Positions 21,975-23,502 of a stretch of DNA of 23,502 nucleotides are shown here, one piece after another; the first letter of the stretch is position 1; the number at the start of each line of letters is the position of its first letter. The stretch lies in contig JAZNZX010000072.1 of the NCBI GenBank assembly GCA_045595185.1, positions 1 through 23,502 on the forward strand, written 5' to 3'. The notes under the pieces were generated by a model that did no database searches, was not told the origin of the DNA, and worked only from the letters and a program-made list of their open reading frames with translations. The translations under genes and the position numbers were made by a program. This DNA comes from Fimenecus sp045595185. GTDB lineage: Bacteria > Bacillota > Clostridia > Oscillospirales > Acutalibacteraceae.

Positions 21975-23273
21975 TTATTTTTTCAAATCTGCTGTTGCAG
22001 GGTTGTTAATCAGGTTGCCTTCTTCCGTAAATCTTGAACCGTGACAAGGACAATCCCATGTATGCTCCGATGAATTCCATTTAAGGGCACAACCAAGATG
22101 AGGACACCTTTTTCGTGATGGCGTAAGAAGACCTGCAACTGACTCAAAAGCATTTACAGGCAGTTGTAATGTGCATACGCTTCTCTTTGGTGAAAAAAGC
22201 TCTTCATATTCGTTTTTTCTGTTAAGAATCATATCGCAAAGCAACTGTGCAGATACCAATGAAGAAGTCATTCCCCATTTGTTAAAGCCTGTTGCCACAA
22301 AAACATTGGGAATTTTAGGTGAATATCGTCCAATATAGGGAACTTCGTCAAGACTCATACAATCCTGTGTTGCCCATTGAAATTTAATGGGATATTCAGG
22401 GTAATTTATGGCTGAAAAGGCTTTAAGCTCGTTATAACTGCCACCTTCCTTGCCTGTACGGTGGTCGCCACCACCTATTAAAAGATAATTTTTATAATTA
22501 CGAAAGGACATTCCCTTTTTAGCCTCGTCAACATACATTCCGTTGATTTCAGGTCCACCCTGAAGGGCTAAAACATAGCTTCTTTCCTGATATAGTTTAA
22601 TAAAATATCCACCGTATTTGTTCATAAACGGAAAATGAGTTGCCACTATAAAATTATCGGCTGTGACCTTTGCATTTTCGGTTATTGCGTGTTTACCACG
22701 AATTTCAATGACCTTTGTTTTCTCATAAATGGTTAGTCCTTTTGATATAAATGACAAGAATTTTAAAGGGTTGAACTGTGCCTGATTGTGAAATTTTACT
22801 GCACCTGCAATCTCAACAGGCACAGGAATATCCTCGCAAAAATCAGGGTTATAGCCCAGTCTTACAAGTGCATGAAGCTCATCATTGATTTTTCGGGAAT
22901 TATTTGTGGAATAAACATAGTTATCCTTAATTTCAAAATCACAATCAATGGACTTGCACATTTTCATATAAGTTTTCACAGCATTTTCGTTTGCCTGAAG
23001 ATACATTTGTGCCTTTTCAATACCGAATTTATTTATAAGCTTGTCGTAAATAAAACCGTGTTGAGATGTTATTTTTGCAGTTGTGTTCTGCGTTACACCT
23101 TTGCATACTCTATCAGCTTCAAGCACAACACAATCAACGCCTTTTTGCTTGAGAACATAGGCACACAAAAGACCTGTGATGCCACCACCGATAATGGCAA
23201 CATCTGTTCTTATGTCTTTTTCTAATTTAGGAAAAGTTTTGAATTCCGAATTTTTTGTCCATACAGATAACAT
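21975..23273 (-). CDS. FAD-dependent oxidoreductase with C-terminal Rieske domain
   Basis: A 432-aa fusion protein. The N-terminal part is a DAO-type FAD domain with GGGITG at residues 29-34 and the family segment near 225 (NFIVATHFPF); FVATGFNKWGMTSS near 330 is the C-terminal FAD contact. The last ~75 residues are a small Rieske [2Fe-2S] domain with CPH (Cys390, His392) and CPCH (Cys408, His411). This arrangement is known in Firmicutes proteins of the YhfW type; the substrate is unknown, and electrons probably pass from flavin to the Rieske cluster. The ATG at 23273 is preferred over upstream in-frame codons because AGGTGA is just before it and the FAD motif then sits at the usual distance. 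It appears to be a single gene. Confidence 0.9.
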   Translation of the reverse strand: MLSVWTKNSEFKTFPKLEKDIRTDVAIIGGGITGLLCAYVLKQKGVDCVVLEADRVCKGVTQNTTAKITSQHGFIYDKLINKFGIEKAQMYLQANENAVKTYMKMCKSIDCDFEIKDNYVYSTNNSRKINDELHALVRLGYNPDFCEDIPVPVEIAGAVKFHNQAQFNPLKFLSFISKGLTIYEKTKVIEIRGKHAITENAKVTADNFIVATHFPFMNKYGGYFIKLYQERSYVLALQGGPEINGMYVDEAKKGMSFRNYKNYLLIGGGDHRTGKEGGSYNELKAFSAINYPEYPIKFQWATQDCMSLDEVPYIGRYSPKIPNVFVATGFNKWGMTSSLVSAQLLCDMILNRKNEYEELFSPKRSVCTLQLPVNAFESVAGLLTPSRKRCPHLGCALKWNSSEHTWDCPCHGSRFTEEGNLINNPATADLKK

Positions 23274-23299
23274 AAAATCACCTGTAATAGTATTGACAG

Positions 23300-23328
23300 A
23301 AAATAACAGTAACATTCAACATTGACAA
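23300..23328 (-). promoter_or_regulatory. Promoter of the Rieske oxidoreductase gene
   Basis: On the minus strand TTGTCA (23323-23328), a 17-nt spacer and TATTTT (23300-23305), about 27 nt before the start codon. Confidence 0.55.
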
Positions 23329-23358
23329 ATAATTGGATTGGAGTTTATCGGAATGAGT

Positions 23359-23386
23359 GCAAAATGCAAAACGCAAAGTGCAAAGT
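23359..23386. repeat. Four tandem 7-bp units
   Basis: GCAAAAT, GCAAAAC, GCAAAGT and GCAAAGT follow one another without gaps. They lie in a non-coding stretch between the Rieske gene promoter and the right-edge palindromic repeat. Confidence 0.8.
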
Positions 23387-23421
23387 GTCGGAACTGCGTT
23401 GCGATTTTAAAAATAATAGGT

Positions 23422-23502
23422 CATTCTGAGGAGTGAAACGACGAAGAATCTCTGTTGGTTGATGTGTTACTGTTAGAGAGATTCTTCGCTACGCTCAGAA
23501 TG
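23422..23502. repeat. Dispersed imperfect palindromic element, copy 2 (reaches the window edge)
   Basis: It begins CATTCTGAG and ends CTCAGAATG at the last base of the window. Its reverse complement aligns with 8555-8636 through nearly the whole length, so the two copies are in opposite orientation. The inner arms GAAGAATCTCT and AGAGATTCTTC are retained. Confidence 0.85.

Overview
The window looks like a low-GC, endospore-forming Clostridia chromosome, probably Oscillospirales/Ruminococcaceae-like. The evidence is an A+T-rich sequence with strong AGGAGG-type Shine-Dalgarno (SD) sites, a complete spoIIA operon (spoIIAA-spoIIAB-sigF), a spoIID-type gene, the Firmicutes darA-holB-ricT cluster, a clostridial 2[4Fe-4S] ferredoxin, a DtxR/MntR regulator and many dispersed palindromic repeats. 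The genus cannot be fixed from sequence reading alone.

Layout. (1) 1-1937 is a mosaic accessory edge. It holds an IS200/IS605-type tnpA with subterminal hairpins and a leader stem that can hide its ribosome binding site, then a small divergent pair (an unknown 134-aa protein and a 75-aa HTH regulator). That pair is bracketed by two ~91-bp direct repeats, which are the 3' end plus terminator of the ferredoxin gene; the intact ferredoxin is at 1767-1937. (2) 2005-4086, minus strand, is darA-holB-ricT: a c-di-AMP receptor, the clamp-loader delta' subunit and an Fe-S/FAD protein of the Ric complex. (3) 4168-7422, minus strand, holds citrate synthase, an unknown multi-span membrane protein and an AEC-family carrier. 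They look co-transcribed and may link citrate synthesis to organic-acid transport. (4) 7533-10162, plus strand, is sporulation: spoIID, then spoIIAA-spoIIAB-sigF with overlapping genes. (5) 10241-12409 is a large lipoprotein (DUF5696-like).

(6) 12454-14136, minus strand, encodes a zinc-ribbon/kinase-fold/TM/PASTA protein in which all core catalytic motifs are replaced, so it is a probable pseudokinase. (7) 14222-17445, minus strand, is an overlapping three-gene unit: a DtxR/MntR-type regulator with a mixed Mn/Fe metal site and two flavoproteins (HI0933/BaiN-like and COG2509-like). (8) 17551-19081 is a divergent pair, an XRE regulator and a membrane-anchored alpha/beta hydrolase. (9) 19139-21839, minus strand, holds two paralogous exported serine hydrolases (beta-lactamase/class C PBP fold) with Thr/Ser/Glu-rich linkers. 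(10) 21975-23273, minus strand, is an FAD oxidoreductase with a C-terminal Rieske domain. Two copies of one ~82-bp imperfect palindromic repeat occur in opposite orientation at 8555-8636 and at the right window edge.

Most genes are ordinary chromosomal genes. The parts most worth a second look are the ferredoxin-flanked cassette, the pseudokinase, the hybrid metal-site regulator with its flavoproteins, the citrate synthase-transporter unit with its promoter palindrome, and a short TTGGAGT motif that precedes each of three dispersed repeats. No tRNA, rRNA, CRISPR array or recognised riboswitch was seen, and no gene-free stretch exceeds 300 bases.
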